From: Helicoverpa zea
Lineage: Eukaryota > Arthropoda > Insecta > Lepidoptera > Noctuidae
DNA: 64,000 nt
Direction: 5' to 3'
Assembly: GCF_022581195.2 (NCBI RefSeq)
Contig: NC_061469.1
Coordinates: forward strand, 9,232,501-9,296,500
Positions within the stretch are counted from its first letter, which is position 1, and each line of letters opens with the position of its first letter. A program made the translations under genes and the position numbers. The notes under the pieces were generated by a model. That model was given only the letters and a program-made list of their open reading frames with translations. It was not told the origin of the DNA and ran no database searches. Below are positions 38,501 to 48,331 of this stretch, piece after piece.

Positions 38501-40851
38501 CGTCGGAATCGCATCATCACGCCGGGCAGTGACTGCAGCAAGTCCGGACCCGTGAGCAGGTAGTCGTTCAGTGACATCCCTCTTGTCTTCGCTGCTGCGT
38601 CGTGAACTATACGAAGCTTCTCCGGTTTCATAGGGTTGAAGACGTCGAAGTGCGGCAGGTACCACGTTCTTCCCGGTGTACGTTCAAGGGGCGCTTTCTC
38701 TGCGTAGCCCTTTTCTATTAGTGAATCCATCTGCGCCATATATCTAGTCTTCAGAGCAGGATTCTTGTCGAGTTTTTTCTCTATTGATACGAGTCTATTC
38801 ATCGCAGTCGCGTAGCTGTCCGGCATCTGTATCTCGTCACTCCTCCATAGCAACGCAGTCTGAAGACGTCCATCTTCCAGCTGTACTATACTGCGTTGTA
38901 ATATATCTTCCGCTCTCTTCTCCGGGTCAGAAGCTGGTCGGCACGGGTTGATGATGAGTGACTCGAGTGCGAAGTATTCACGAAGTTGCTTGTCTATGCT
39001 TTCCTCGGCGCTGTTCAGCTGATTGACGTAGTGCACCTGCTGTCCCAGAATCCTAGTGCGGGCACCGTGCAGCACCCAGCCCAAGGGAGTTAACGATGCT
39101 ATCGGCTGATGCTGGGGCCCTCTTCTGATGTCTGTTGCTAGGAGCAGATGCCAGTTGTCTTGCCCGATGATAATCTTCGGCGTCCCTGCGTTGTACGTCA
39201 GCTGATCTGCCAGGTCGAACAGGTGCTTGCAGTCAGCGATGTCATCCTTGCTGATTGACTGCGGCGACAGGTGCAGGCGTGGTATGGTGCGCGCCCTGAA
39301 GGGTATCTTCTTCCTATGGCAAGTCGATAGCGTGAGGTCAACTCTCTTCGACGTGGGCGTGTCGATAGTCACGTCGCTGATGGCGCCTATCTTCATCGGC
39401 TCGACTGGTCCCTCTGCACCGATCATGTCTGCTAGCTCTTCGTCAATCAGTGACACGGTTGAGCCGTCATCCAGCAGTGCGTAGGTGCGCACTTCTCCCG
39501 CCGGTCCGGACAGTTGTACCGGAACGATTTTCAGGAACGCTTGATTTGTGTGGTTGCGTGAACTTGCGACTATTTCTTGCGCTTCTTGTGCGACTTCAGT
39601 AGTGCTCGCCTTCTTCTCGTAGTGAAGCAGATGATGGTGTGATGCTGTGCAGCCCTCGATTCCACATCTCTTCTTCTGACATCTGTGTCCGTGCTGACGA
39701 TGGCGCAGGCAGCGGAAGCACAGGTTGTGCTGCTTGGCAAGTTCCCACTTCTTGTCCGCAGAAGCCTTCACGAACTTGTGGCAGTCTAGCGATCGGTGTC
39801 CATCCATCTCGCAGATGCGGCACTTCGATGCGGGCTTCTTGTCTATAGTGGTGTGTGTTCTCTGCGTCACACGTCTAAGTCCAGTAGCTTCACTGATGTT
39901 TTCAGGCGGTGCAAACGCGCTGCAGTAGCGAGCTTGTTCGGTGATGAAGTCGCTGAAGAGACCCAAGTCCGGCGTTGACTGGTACTTCTCAGTATATGTC
40001 TTGTACCACTGTACACGTAGCGAGTTCGGCAGCTTCTCTGTGAGGATGCGCATAAGCTCGGCGTTCATGAGGTAGTGTTCCTTTTTCAGCGCTCGCAGTG
40101 TGACGATGCCACTTCGTACACGGCTGGCGAAAGTGCAGATGTCCTTCGGTGCTTCTCCGCAGCGTGGCAGCCCGCGCAGTCTGTCTGTCTCCGCTTGCGC
40201 TATTGAGTCGGGGCGGCCAAACTGAAGCTCCAACTCCTTCATGATGTCATCTGGCCTGGCGTTGCCGATAAGCTCGGAGCTAACTGTGTCAAGCGCTCTT
40301 CCTCGCAGGCTTCTTCTCAGCCTCGCCGTATTTTCCACATCGTTGAAATATGGTCGCGTTGTCTCATAGATGGCGCGGAACGATAGCCATTCTGTATGCA
40401 ATCCACTAAAGTTCGGCAGCGTCATGATGACTTTCGATGCAGCAGGGTTGTGGTACACCGGTTTCTCTTCGCTTCTATTGCCGGCTAGCGATGCGATGGC
40501 GGAGGTGAGTTCCGTGATAAACGGACGGAGCCCTTCACCCCCTGCGGTATCTTCAACTGGTTTCTTCATTGATGAAAGGGCTTCAGTATCGATGGTCTTC
40601 GAGGGGGGGGGCTCTGGTTTGTCCAGGGTACCCGGCAGTCTATGTCCTCCCTCGGCGGCGGCGTCTCTTCCAGGAGCAGTACTTATTCCACGCAGGACCG
40701 GATTCACTATAACCGCGGAGGGGGGGGGGCTCGGGCAGGTCCAGGGTATCTGGTGGTCTATGTCCTCCCTCAGCGGCGGCGTCCTGCGGGTCTGGTTCCG
40801 GAGCTTCCTCCAACCAGGAACGGATGTACTCTTCATTGGAATTTCTATCAT
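35599..40851 (-). CDS. BEL/Pao gag (C-terminal part)-pol polyprotein
   Basis: The 1,750-codon frame encodes most of the retrotransposon polyprotein. In order: a DUF1759-type gag region (about residues 140-310, LPNFSGLHTEWLSF); a canonical CX2CX4HX4C zinc knuckle (Cys344, Cys347, His352, Cys357) and a second Cys/His cluster (378-401); a retropepsin-like protease with LLDDGSTVSLID (about 459-470); a reverse transcriptase (about 720-900) with SGDITEMFMQV and the catalytic YMDD at 869-872; an RNase H (about 1,047-1,180) with FTDAS, RLELQ and YWSDS; an integrase zinc-binding region (H1399, H1404, C1434, C1437); an integrase core with Asp1470, Asp1532, Glu1574; and a DUF5641-type C-terminus. All key residues seen are intact and there are no internal stops. 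The first Met is arbitrary: real translation should enter from the upstream gag frame (40,640-41,422). The product would make reverse transcripts in gag particles and integrate them. Confidence 0.96.
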   Translation of the reverse strand: MIEIPMKSTSVPGWRKLRNQTRRTPPLREDIDHQIPWTCPSPPPSAVIVNPVLRGISTAPGRDAAAEGGHRLPGTLDKPEPPPSKTIDTEALSSMKKPVEDTAGGEGLRPFITELTSAIASLAGNRSEEKPVYHNPAASKVIMTLPNFSGLHTEWLSFRAIYETTRPYFNDVENTARLRRSLRGRALDTVSSELIGNARPDDIMKELELQFGRPDSIAQAETDRLRGLPRCGEAPKDICTFASRVRSGIVTLRALKKEHYLMNAELMRILTEKLPNSLRVQWYKTYTEKYQSTPDLGLFSDFITEQARYCSAFAPPENISEATGLRRVTQRTHTTIDKKPASKCRICEMDGHRSLDCHKFVKASADKKWELAKQHNLCFRCLRHRQHGHRCQKKRCGIEGCTASHHHLLHYEKKASTTEVAQEAQEIVASSRNHTNQAFLKIVPVQLSGPAGEVRTYALLDDGSTVSLIDEELADMIGAEGPVEPMKIGAISDVTIDTPTSKRVDLTLSTCHRKKIPFRARTIPRLHLSPQSISKDDIADCKHLFDLADQLTYNAGTPKIIIGQDNWHLLLATDIRRGPQHQPIASLTPLGWVLHGARTRILGQQVHYVNQLNSAEESIDKQLREYFALESLIINPCRPASDPEKRAEDILQRSIVQLEDGRLQTALLWRSDEIQMPDSYATAMNRLVSIEKKLDKNPALKTRYMAQMDSLIEKGYAEKAPLERTPGRTWYLPHFDVFNPMKPEKLRIVHDAAAKTRGMSLNDYLLTGPDLLQSLPGVMMRFRRHRVAVSGDITEMFMQVKVKPEDRDALRYLWRGERREGAPEEYRMTSIIFGAASSPCTAIFAKNWNAKRHANEHPEAVEAIVKNHYMDDYLDSFRSTEEATRTIKIVQEIHSKARFDLTKWVSNSEEVLRELVPGQETTQIVNLGNIENTEKVLGVIWKPHTDELSFNLKLARLPTGLLDKETPTKREALKIVMSLYDPLGLASPITIRAKQILQEAWRRGVDWDQPLDEELSSQWRAWISHLEQLKNVNIPRCYPGYSEATEIQVHVFTDASEKAYATAVYWRSTTRDNNVHVSLVMAKAKVAPLKLLSIPRLELQAAVMGTRVAAAVIYEHNVKPASVTYWSDSRTVLTWIRKGARSYKPFVAHRLAAIEENSRVEEWRWVPTKSNIADAATRDVPTHFHTDHEWYCGPKFLYDDPSTWPTESPADSQPTGEEKTVTLIQAGAANLIDVVPDPARFSRWERLLRATARVLQFISLCRKQHTEKTFYKRTRKNKENDPDWSRAVRAPRAPAEAARAQIYTRKFIVLDATYIQRAEKLLVRVVQQEAFKQEIASLESNKTVASSSRLYPLRIELNDGVIVLRSRIAAVDKVAKSVKSPPVLDGDHRITQLYIDWTHRSLQHSGTELVVNEVRQHYWIVRLRPTVKQVIARCLHCRIRRARAPTPATGDHPKTRLAHHRRPFTYTGLDYFGPLSVTVGRQHHKRYVALFTCLTTRAVHLEIAHSLSADSAVLALRRFAARRGCPTEIYSDNGTNMHGADRELREACQEEASRRGIAWRFITPSAPFMGGAWERLVRCVKTALGATLHERHPREEVLATLLCEVEYVVNSRPLTHVSVSGDDDESITPNHFLLGGSARLPSPGTFDERDIDSKKHWRRAQILADMFWRRWVREYLPELQYRREPHARGPALQLGDPVLIADGNLPRNTWPRGRVVAVYPGADGEVRTADVRTAGGILKRPTKKLVPLPK
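40612..40783 (-). repeat. Duplicated 54-bp block in gag
   Basis: Positions 40,612-40,665 and 40,730-40,783 are direct repeats, 45 of 54 bases alike, each preceded on the coding strand by the Asp-Ala-Ala-Ala-Glu-Gly-Gly-His motif and followed by a C run (nine in one, ten in the other). The offset is 118 bases, one more than 39 codons. This one-base excess in the C run is what throws the two gag frames out of register. Confidence 0.8.
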
Positions 40852-41422
40852 CCATATAATCGTCGTCCGATTCTTCCTCGGCCCTCTGAAGTGCTATTTG
40901 CGCTAGCTCCAACTTAATCTTCAATAAGTCTTCACGCGCATTTCTAATTTTTCTATTTGATGCCGTCGATCTGTGCGACGGTGCCTTAAGTTCGGTACGG
41001 GCGTCAACCCGGGTAGTCAACGGTACAGCTCGGTTGTATGTCTTGTCGCAAGCCTTCAGTGTTCCTCCTGAACTATATTCTTCAGCACTGGTTCCAGGCG
41101 GCCTCAGTGATGACGACGCTTCAGTCTGCATCAACGACGACGGCGCTGGTCGCTCTTCACCCCCTCGCGGGGTAGGGGGGCGCGGTCGGTCTTCACCCCC
41201 CCGCGGGGCAGGGGGGCAGGGCGGCGCCTCACTTCCCCTCACAGCTGCGGGGCAGGGTAGGTCTTCACCCCCCCTCGGGGGAGGGGGGGGCTGCTCACTC
41301 CCCTCGGTGGTGGTTGGAGAGAACGGCGGCTGGTCGTGCACGATGGGGGGTGTGCGGCGGCCCGGTCTGGCGTCGATGATCCAGGCTTGAGCGGCTCTTC
41401 CTTGCGATCTTGTCACAGGCAT
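40640..41422 (-). CDS. BEL/Pao gag N-terminal part
   Basis: This 260-codon frame begins about 85 bases inside the 5' LTR boundary with MPVTRSQGRA, the plausible true start of the polyprotein. Residues 40-95 are a proline-rich tandem repeat with RGGE/RGSE units. Residues about 155-185 (NAREDLLKIKLELAQIALQR) look like a coiled coil, followed by an acidic stretch, as in gag. In this frame the protein leaves the conserved path after about residue 234, at a run of ten C (40,720-40,729), and ends in an arginine-rich tail that looks like out-of-frame translation. The natural continuation lies in the neighbouring frame, so gag is split across the two frames here. Confidence 0.85.
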   Translation of the reverse strand: MPVTRSQGRAAQAWIIDARPGRRTPPIVHDQPPFSPTTTEGSEQPPPPPRGGEDLPCPAAVRGSEAPPCPPAPRGGEDRPRPPTPRGGEERPAPSSLMQTEASSSLRPPGTSAEEYSSGGTLKACDKTYNRAVPLTTRVDARTELKAPSHRSTASNRKIRNAREDLLKIKLELAQIALQRAEEESDDDYMDDRNSNEEYIRSWLEEAPEPDPQDAAAEGGHRPPDTLDLPEPPPLRGYSESGPAWNKYCSWKRRRRRGRT

Positions 41423-41483
41423 ACTTGCTGTTTACAACTCTTCAGTATCTTCAGCTGAAGTTCCTGGCTCGCTTCCCAGGCGA

Positions 41484-41501
41484 TCCGGGTCGCAAGGACC
41501 A
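41484..41501 (-). promoter_or_regulatory. Primer binding site candidate (tRNA-Tyr-like)
   Basis: Six bases inside the 5' LTR the plus strand reads ATCCGGGTCGCAAGGACCA, which ends in CCA like a mature tRNA. The last eight bases, AAGGACCA, and the ATCCGG block agree with what I recall of insect tRNA-Tyr; the middle has an indel. It would prime minus-strand DNA synthesis. The tRNA identity is tentative. Confidence 0.55.
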
Positions 41502-41507
41502 AACAGA

Positions 41508-42749
41508 TGTGCGGGACGGACGTAGCTCAGAAGCAGGTACTATGGGGTGGCTTCGAGACGTTGACGCCCCGTCGGTCGCTGGTTCTTGGACGTCTGGGCG
41601 AGTGGACTGTATTTACGATGTGGCGAGAAACAGGAATTTCAGAAACAAGAATACGTTTAGACGGGTTTTAGACTTTCTGCTACTATAGGTTCAGGAATGC
41701 CGGTGAAATAATAAGTCTTCATATATTTTTCAGGAGTCTTGAAGGGACGAGCTTCGACGCACTTACCATACTATAATTACACTATTTACTTTTCACTATT
41801 TACTTGTTATACTATCAAAAAATCCATACCGATGACTACGACTTGTACGGCGGCGCTTGCGCACCGAATGAGCTCGAAACTTTACCGTGACGAGCACCTC
41901 GATTTCTCGTCCCTCCGACCAACCTCAGTTTTATTGACCTTTCAATTTAACAGCAGTATTACAAACAATTGGTACATGATATCATTACAGGACACCTAGC
42001 GTCAGACGCCCCATGAAGTGCGCTACTGAACTATACTATACACACCCTGCATACCTTCAGGGCTGAAATACTATAACCGAATAACTATAAAAAACTATGT
42101 GAAATCGGCCCTTATGTGAAGATTATCTCGAGATAAAAAACAAACTATGGGGGGTATCTCGATACGAAAGGCAGTGTGTGTTAGGGCATTTCATGGGCTA
42201 TCTGGCGATAGTAATCCTAACAATGTGACCTAAGCCCTAGTATTGTTAATTTGCATGTGAAATGAAAGTCAAAACACAGACATTATTTATTGCTCTATAA
42301 CTTAAACTATTAACAATATTTCTATAAATTAAGTTATTTTGTATACAATGAGACCTAGGCTTTCAGTTAAACACTATTTCACTAATGAAAGTCTAGGATT
42401 TTTACTATCGAGAAATGTTTACATAGGTAAATCAGGCCTTAAACGGCAGAACTATTAGGTTTATTATACAAAATTATGTAGGTTAAGGTTACCGCTACAA
42501 GACTATTACAATTTGGTATCAAAAAACGCTATAATTTACAAATTAAATCACTATCAAAATCTGAACACAATTCTATAACAATTTAGAAGGAGGGTGCACG
42601 TGAAAAAACATACCTTGGCGCGGCTCACGGCACTTTTGCTCATTACCCTCATCACAAAATTGTTAGAGTATAAATAGTAACGCGCATACACGAACACTCA
42701 GGCATTATGATTTTGCACTCGCGGCGCACGGATGCGTCTGTCGCGAACA
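41508..42749 (-). repeat. BEL/Pao 5' LTR
   Basis: This LTR is upstream of gag in the minus-strand sense and should drive transcription of the element. It has TG...CA ends on both strands and one base difference from the 3' LTR (G at 42,257). It ends flush with the CAAAT target duplication at 42,750-42,754. Confidence 0.97.
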
Positions 42750-42754
42750 CAAAT
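42750..42754 (+). repeat. BEL/Pao target-site duplication, right copy
   Basis: CAAAT, identical to 34,123-34,127. Confidence 0.95.
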
Positions 42755-44212
42755 GTAGCACTTACTGTATTTATGTCCACATTTTATGTAGCCTCGTTTG
42801 TACGGAATTACATTTTTTATTTATTTTTATTTTTTGGGGATGGTAACATTTGTGATTATATTCTGTGTTATATGAACACACCGTTAAATACATATTTTTT
42901 TCTTTAACACCTCTTGTAACTTATGTACAAATACATGGATTGAGTACTACTTACATAATTGAATCTATGTACCTAATGAAGTTAGTTGCTTTTAGACGTT
43001 TGATTAACCAAAAAATATTCTAATTATATTGATCAACATTCAAGACGTCCAAAACATCAGCGCCAAACACAAGCAGTTCACAAACACGTCACCCCTCTAA
43101 AAATTAAAAACAAAACACTCGCATAAAGGCGCACACACACCGACGAAGCTCACCTAATTATCGGCGCGGAGGGACTTTGCATAAGAAAGTATTGCTGCGT
43201 TTTACGACGCGTGGCGTGCCCCACCCCACGGCCCAGATAAAAAATCTCCCATTTCCTTAATTCGTTTATCGGGGCCTGCCGAGGCTTTGTCTCCGATCGA
43301 TGAACGCCTCCAAATGAGCGCGAAACGTGACGCGCGTGTGTATTAAGCTTAAGGTGACGGTTTTAAGACGCAATTTTTATGTAAGAATTTTGTTATTATG
43401 CAGATTGGAGAGCACGTCGGTCATTTTTCATGATGCGGACTGAAAATGTGTGCGCACTGAATATTTTTGATGGCACTGAACATTTTAGTTGTAAATAATG
43501 GTCTTACCTATTACTACTATAAGGCACCTAAGCTAACATTTAAATAAAAATGATAGGTAAATATATATTTTTTAATTATGAAAGTTGCCCTTCCATTAAC
43601 TGCGTATGATACCGTATATGTCTAAAATAAATATTAAAAACAAGTAAAATTAAATTAAAAGGCGCGCGCGAACTAAAGCAATCAGCCGTCCCCTAAAACA
43701 CGCCACAAAAGTCAATAAATTAAGCCCAGGAACACATGTATCGGCCCCCCGTTTCCAGCGATAACTTAGTAATTAAGAAAGGCATTAATCATTGCATGGG
43801 ACAGACTCAGTCTGATTGCGAATGTGACAAACTGGCATAAGTCATGCGTTCGGGCACGCTCGTGGGTGCTAGGCCTTAGTGATGCGATGCGACCTCAAAC
43901 GTTCGATGCGGTTGTCTATTGTTTGTGGGTTTGAAGTTTGAAATAAAAACGTTCTTTTAGTGCCACGTGACATTATGGTATAAAGTAAAAAAAAAACTAA
44001 AAAATGAAAAGAATAGTGAGCCCCAAAACATTGAAGGAATAATAATTGATATAAAAAATAAAATAGTCTGCGTAATGATCTCATGTTTACCAAAAACATT
44101 TGTTTGTAAGAATGAATAGTAAAAATATTTTTGCAAATATCTAGTGGAATTCACATAATAAAAGAAAATATTCCTATCCTACCAAATAAAATGCGAAAAC
44201 AAAATAAAAAAA
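42755..44212. other. Non-coding stretch with a GC-rich block
   Basis: No gene is supported. 43,130-43,345 is markedly GC-rich for this window and holds a TAATTA (43,155-43,160), a TTTACGAC (43,201-43,208) and GATAA-type motifs, so it is a candidate regulatory element by composition only. The 76- and 65-codon minus frames near 43,869-44,154 overlap each other and carry no domain. Confidence 0.35.
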
Positions 44213-44310
44213 CACGGCACCAGTTTTCTATCGAAATTCGATTATTTTGGAAATAGTCCCATTCCAAAATAAAAAAAATAATCGAATTTCGATAGAAAAC
44301 TCGTGTCGTG
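44213..44310. repeat. 98-bp foldback element
   Basis: CACGGCACCAGTTTTCTATC, GAAATTCGATTATTTTGGAA (44,213-44,252) is mirrored by 44,262-44,310 with few mismatches and an A-rich 9-base bulge, leaving a 9-base loop. It would fold into a long hairpin. The structure suggests a tiny foldback MITE. Confidence 0.75.
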
Positions 44311-46530
44311 TGCAACACTAACCCCAGCAAGAATTGTTGCGTTTACAGATATTTCAAATCTGTACCATTCAATAGTATGTAATGAAGTTTGCAGTTTATT
44401 TGAATAAGTCTGATGTAATATCGTATTATGTATACAAATGTCGTATATTTTACGTGTGCAGACATTACCAGGGATTTATGTGTGAAATGTTTTAGAGTAT
44501 CGAAATAATTTAAAGAGATTTAATGCAACATATTATTTAGATGTTTTCAATATAATGGAGGAATTAAGACCGGAACTTTGGAACCGGCGGGCGGTCATGA
44601 TATGGCCATGTGAAGCGGAGGAATGGACGGTAAAAGCGTCTGTCAGTGCCTGAGAAAAACAAATCTTTTGTTATTAATAGGAAGAGGGCATTAGTCAATC
44701 AGTAAAGTATCCACAATTCCATAGATATACATCAGGAAGCCAACGACACACCTCGTGCTCACTCTCAAACATTTACTTTTTTTAATATACAGAACGTTTC
44801 GCGAAAAATTGGGGCATCGTTCGCACCTCAAAGAAAAATCGGGAGGTTGATTTACCAACTTACAGCTGCAGTCATCATGATCCGTAACCTGTGGGGGTAA
44901 GGTTTAAAATCGTTTGTTGTATGATAGTGATGTGAATTAACATGAGGGAGTGGACGTGACATTTATTGTTTGACAGCCATCGATCTGCCCTTTGCTATGC
45001 GAGGCGTGAAGCAGCCAAAGTTCATGGGGTATTCCTCCAGTGTTGAATAATGGGGGCTCAGGAATTGCAGGTGTGGTGTGTGAAGACGTGTTTGAATTAA
45101 AAAGTGGAGCAGCTTTGTTTAGGTGTTCAAACATTTATGAAGGCTGTGTGTTTTGTTCGATTCGGCTTTATTTTGAATGACGTGAAGTCTTTCATCTGTC
45201 TGTCATCACTTAAAAGTGATAATTTTTTTACAGGTCTGGTTGCACTTGATCAAAACATTCCTCCATATATAACGTACTTATCACTTTTCTATGTATATCT
45301 TTTCCTATTGATTCAAGCTTTCTTTTTGATATAGAACCTTTCCTTGTGAGACTTTCACGGCCCCTACATCAGAGCCCAAACCCATAACAATAGATTTCCG
45401 CTCAACTTTTTGGTCAGTGTCACGGTCAAATATCGTGAAATTTTAGGGTCGCTGTTTCTACATAATATATGTTAAAAACCCTTAATGTTTTGATTCTGTA
45501 GTGAGTAAGTGTAGATTTTGTTAGAACAAGCAGAAAATAATTGATATATTTATGATGAAATACTCCTTGCTATATTCACTAAAAATGTTGTGAAAAAATC
45601 AACTAGCCGATTCCCCAGAAAGTTCTTATATATAAAGGAAAGCTACGTATTTATTGAGTGTCTAAGATTATATTTATCCACGTACCTACGAGGAGTGATT
45701 CCTTTAGTTCAAGAGTGAAGCCACGGGAGACGGTTAGAAGCTAAACATAGGTCTAGTAAAGCGGCGTACATCTTCATTATTTAAGTATTAGGTTCTTTAT
45801 TCCTTGGTGAAAATGTGATATTAGTATCTTTGAACCTTCCGAAAATCCGAGACTTTCGACAGCTCTAGTAAAAAGATATTGCGAACACTCCTTGTTTCTT
45901 TATAATATGATATTACTCTCCCATCTTTAATTAATCTTAGCGTCACAATAGTATTATGTTTTCAAACAAAAATCCACCCTTTAAGAAAACAACCCTTTCG
46001 AAATAACGATGGTGGCGTTTGAATTATTTTACCAGGGAAAATTATTCACATTTTAATCTATTGGAGAGGATTATATTCGTTTTCTGGGAGCGTCTCTTGG
46101 CTGTGTGATATTTTTCTTGCATATCAGTTAAGGAGCAGATGGGAATATTTCTTAAAGAACATAAACTTATTTATTTTATTTTACACTACATATTTATTAT
46201 TTTAAGGTTACCTGTATGTATAACATTTAGTATTATGAGATGCAACGATCGGAACGAAAAAGCCATCCTTACTGCAAGGATATTGTCATTTTAAAATTAC
46301 GGAACTAAAATATTTTTTCGTTCACAGATAGTTTACAGCCTAAGAAATGACGTCAACTACCTTTTCCCCAGTGGCGGGAAATGATTCTTCCAGAACGTGG
46401 TGAAACCGCGGGAAACAGTTAGTTTAATATAGGTACTATTGGAAAAAGGTAGCTTAACCAAATGTTACATCTCCTATTCTACTAAAAGCTTAGGTACCTG
46501 TCTTAGAACAACACCAGCAACAACAAAAAA
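44311..46530. other. Stretch without a supported gene
   Basis: Remnants of reversed RTE-like tails are hinted by GTGAAGCCACGGGAGACGGT near 45,715 and GGTGAAACCGCGGGAAACAG near 46,400. No coding frame is convincing. Confidence 0.35.
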
Positions 46531-46839
46531 ACCGGCCAAGTGCGAGTCGGAACAGCACACGAAGGGTTCCGTACCATTATTTAGAAAATGAGCAAAAAAA
46601 ATACGTTTGTTGTATGGGAGCTCCCCAAAATATTTATTGTATTCTAGTTTTCAGTATTTGTTGTTATAGCGGCAACAAAAATACATCATCTGTGAAAATT
46701 TTAACTCTCTTACTATCATGGTTCATGAGATACGGCAGTTCATGAGATACAGACGGACGGACGGACGGACGGACGGACGGACGGACAGCGGAGCGAAAAC
46801 AATAGGGTCCCGTTTTACCCTTTGGGTACGGAACCCTAA
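46531..46839 (+). repeat. Common lepidopteran repeat with GACG microsatellite
   Basis: The segment begins ACCGGCCAAGTGCGAGTCGG and includes GAAGGGTTCCGTACCATTAT, GTTGTTATAGCGGCAACA and ATACATCATCTGTGAAAATT. It has an expanded (GACG)n run of about nine units (46,752-46,787) and ends CCCTTTGGGTACGGAACCCT. It is a sequence I recognise as frequent in moth genomes; the family name is uncertain. A shorter reversed copy lies at 7,707-7,912. Confidence 0.8.
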
Positions 46840-48206
46840 AAACAACATTTTTTTTCAGCAAACATGCTAACACCTACTTCATTTACATTAAACGGCATAA
46901 CCATCCCTATTCACTTGAGCAAAAATCGTCAAATCACGGTGCTTTCATAATAACAACGTGTGAAAACACGTCAGGCCCGGGGCGGCGATTGTATCAAACA
47001 CATTGTACTGGGAACATTGGGAGTTGATTCACAATGCCATTCGATGATCAGCAAGCGTTTAAGAGTTTGGTCCCTAGGGAGATGTTTTGAAAGTGTTGGC
47101 GGATAAATTAAAAAAAATTTGGTGGTATGTTATGGCATCAATAAAAGTATGTGAACACGAATTATAATATACTTGAAAATTAAAAAATTATTTACAAAGT
47201 CATTTACTTTTTTATTTCTCAGATGTTATTGTTGATTGTACTAGATAATAGTCGTTACATGTGTAGGTATACTTACTATTAATTTGCTTGTCTAGTCTAC
47301 ACCTCATTATAAGTACTTATTTAAACTCCTATCATTTTCAAACGTCTCAAAACAAAATAAACAATACAAAATTTTAATCAAATTACGTATCCATACCAAC
47401 AAATTGATCCCCACATTCTGCACGCAAAAAAAAATTAATAAATTTCACCTGAAATACACTTCATAATCTCCGCTCACATCCCTACATAATTTAAGCGGAA
47501 AAATGGAAAGAGGAATCTTTAAGAAACGCACGAAGACCCTCATACATGCGTACCCATACTTAGTGAGTTACACCCCAAATTAATAGCATCCTAACAAAAA
47601 ACTCCCCCCTGTCTTATGAAGGGGGGGGTGGTTCATTTGCATATATGTCCCCCAGCACCCCAAGGAATGGCGAGGATGTATTTTTAATTTCATTCTTATC
47701 CCTGTGCTTAAATCATGAGAGCGGCCATGCGTGCGGGGCCCCCCTCCCCTCCTACCCTGGCCTCGTGGCTCCCCCCTGCGGCCGTTAGCTTGCGTCATAC
47801 GTCGCTAACCACGTACAGTAAAAAGAAAAGAAATCTTAATAAGTTTGTTAGGGTGCGCTAGTGTTGTGTGGATGTGGTTAATGAATATTCTTTTGTTATT
47901 TTTTGGTTAATTTCCAATCAATCCCTATGGCAATCCTGCTTCTTTATAAATATGGCGTAGTATATCCAAATGATATTTAGGCTTATAGTATCGATCACTT
48001 AACAATTGGAAAGAAGCATGAGTATTGGTTTTCAGTGAAAAGTTAGAAGACTTACTACTTACTGATCGACTTGTTGTGGTTAAGCATAAATGACAATAAA
48101 GACAAAAATATGATTTAGTATAAATAGAAATCTCTTTGAGAAAATGTACACCTACTATCTACTAATTTTATAACTTGTACTTTTTAGACAGTCTTACCTA
48201 GAGGTA
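46840..48206. other. Stretch without a supported gene
   Basis: C/G-rich runs at 47,600-47,660 and 47,735-47,790 stand out, but the 72-codon minus frame over them is proline/glycine-rich chance translation. Confidence 0.35.
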
Positions 48207-48331
48207 CTGGGTTGCCCGGGTAACTGGGTTGAGGAGGTCAGATAGGCAGTCCTTGTAAAACACTGGTACTCAGTTCCATGAGTTTAGACTGGAATCCACC
48301 ACAGTTGGGAAAGGCTAGGCAGATGATATGA
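48207..48331 (+). repeat. SINE 3' half
   Basis: GGTTGAGGAGGTCAGATAGG, CACTGGTACTCAGTT, TTAGACTGGAA and the CACAGTTGGGAAAGGCTAGG-type end match the 3' third of the SINE at 7,109-7,469 with small deletions. Confidence 0.8.

Larger units (their letters stand above)
34128..42749 (-). mobile_element. Complete BEL/Pao LTR retrotransposon
   Basis: An 8,622-bp element transcribed from the minus strand. It has two 1,242-bp LTRs starting TG and ending CA, a 5-bp target duplication, a primer-binding-site candidate next to the 5' LTR (right side) and a purine-rich tract next to the 3' LTR (left side). Two overlapping frames encode gag and gag-pol in the BEL/Pao order: gag, zinc knuckles, aspartic protease, reverse transcriptase, RNase H, integrase. 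The LTRs differ at one position only (A at 34,877, G at 42,257), so the insertion is very recent. The one visible lesion is a frame change within gag at a homopolymer run. The GC-rich coding part contrasts with the AT-rich host DNA. No envelope-like frame is seen. Confidence 0.97.

Noticed and set aside
35726..40906. Many plus-strand frames of 60-179 codons within the BEL/Pao element
   Set aside because: They are antisense shadows of the GC-rich gag-pol coding sequence.
46752..46787. GACG array as a structural or regulatory satellite
   Set aside because: It lies inside a common repeat that normally carries a few of these units; this is a local expansion.
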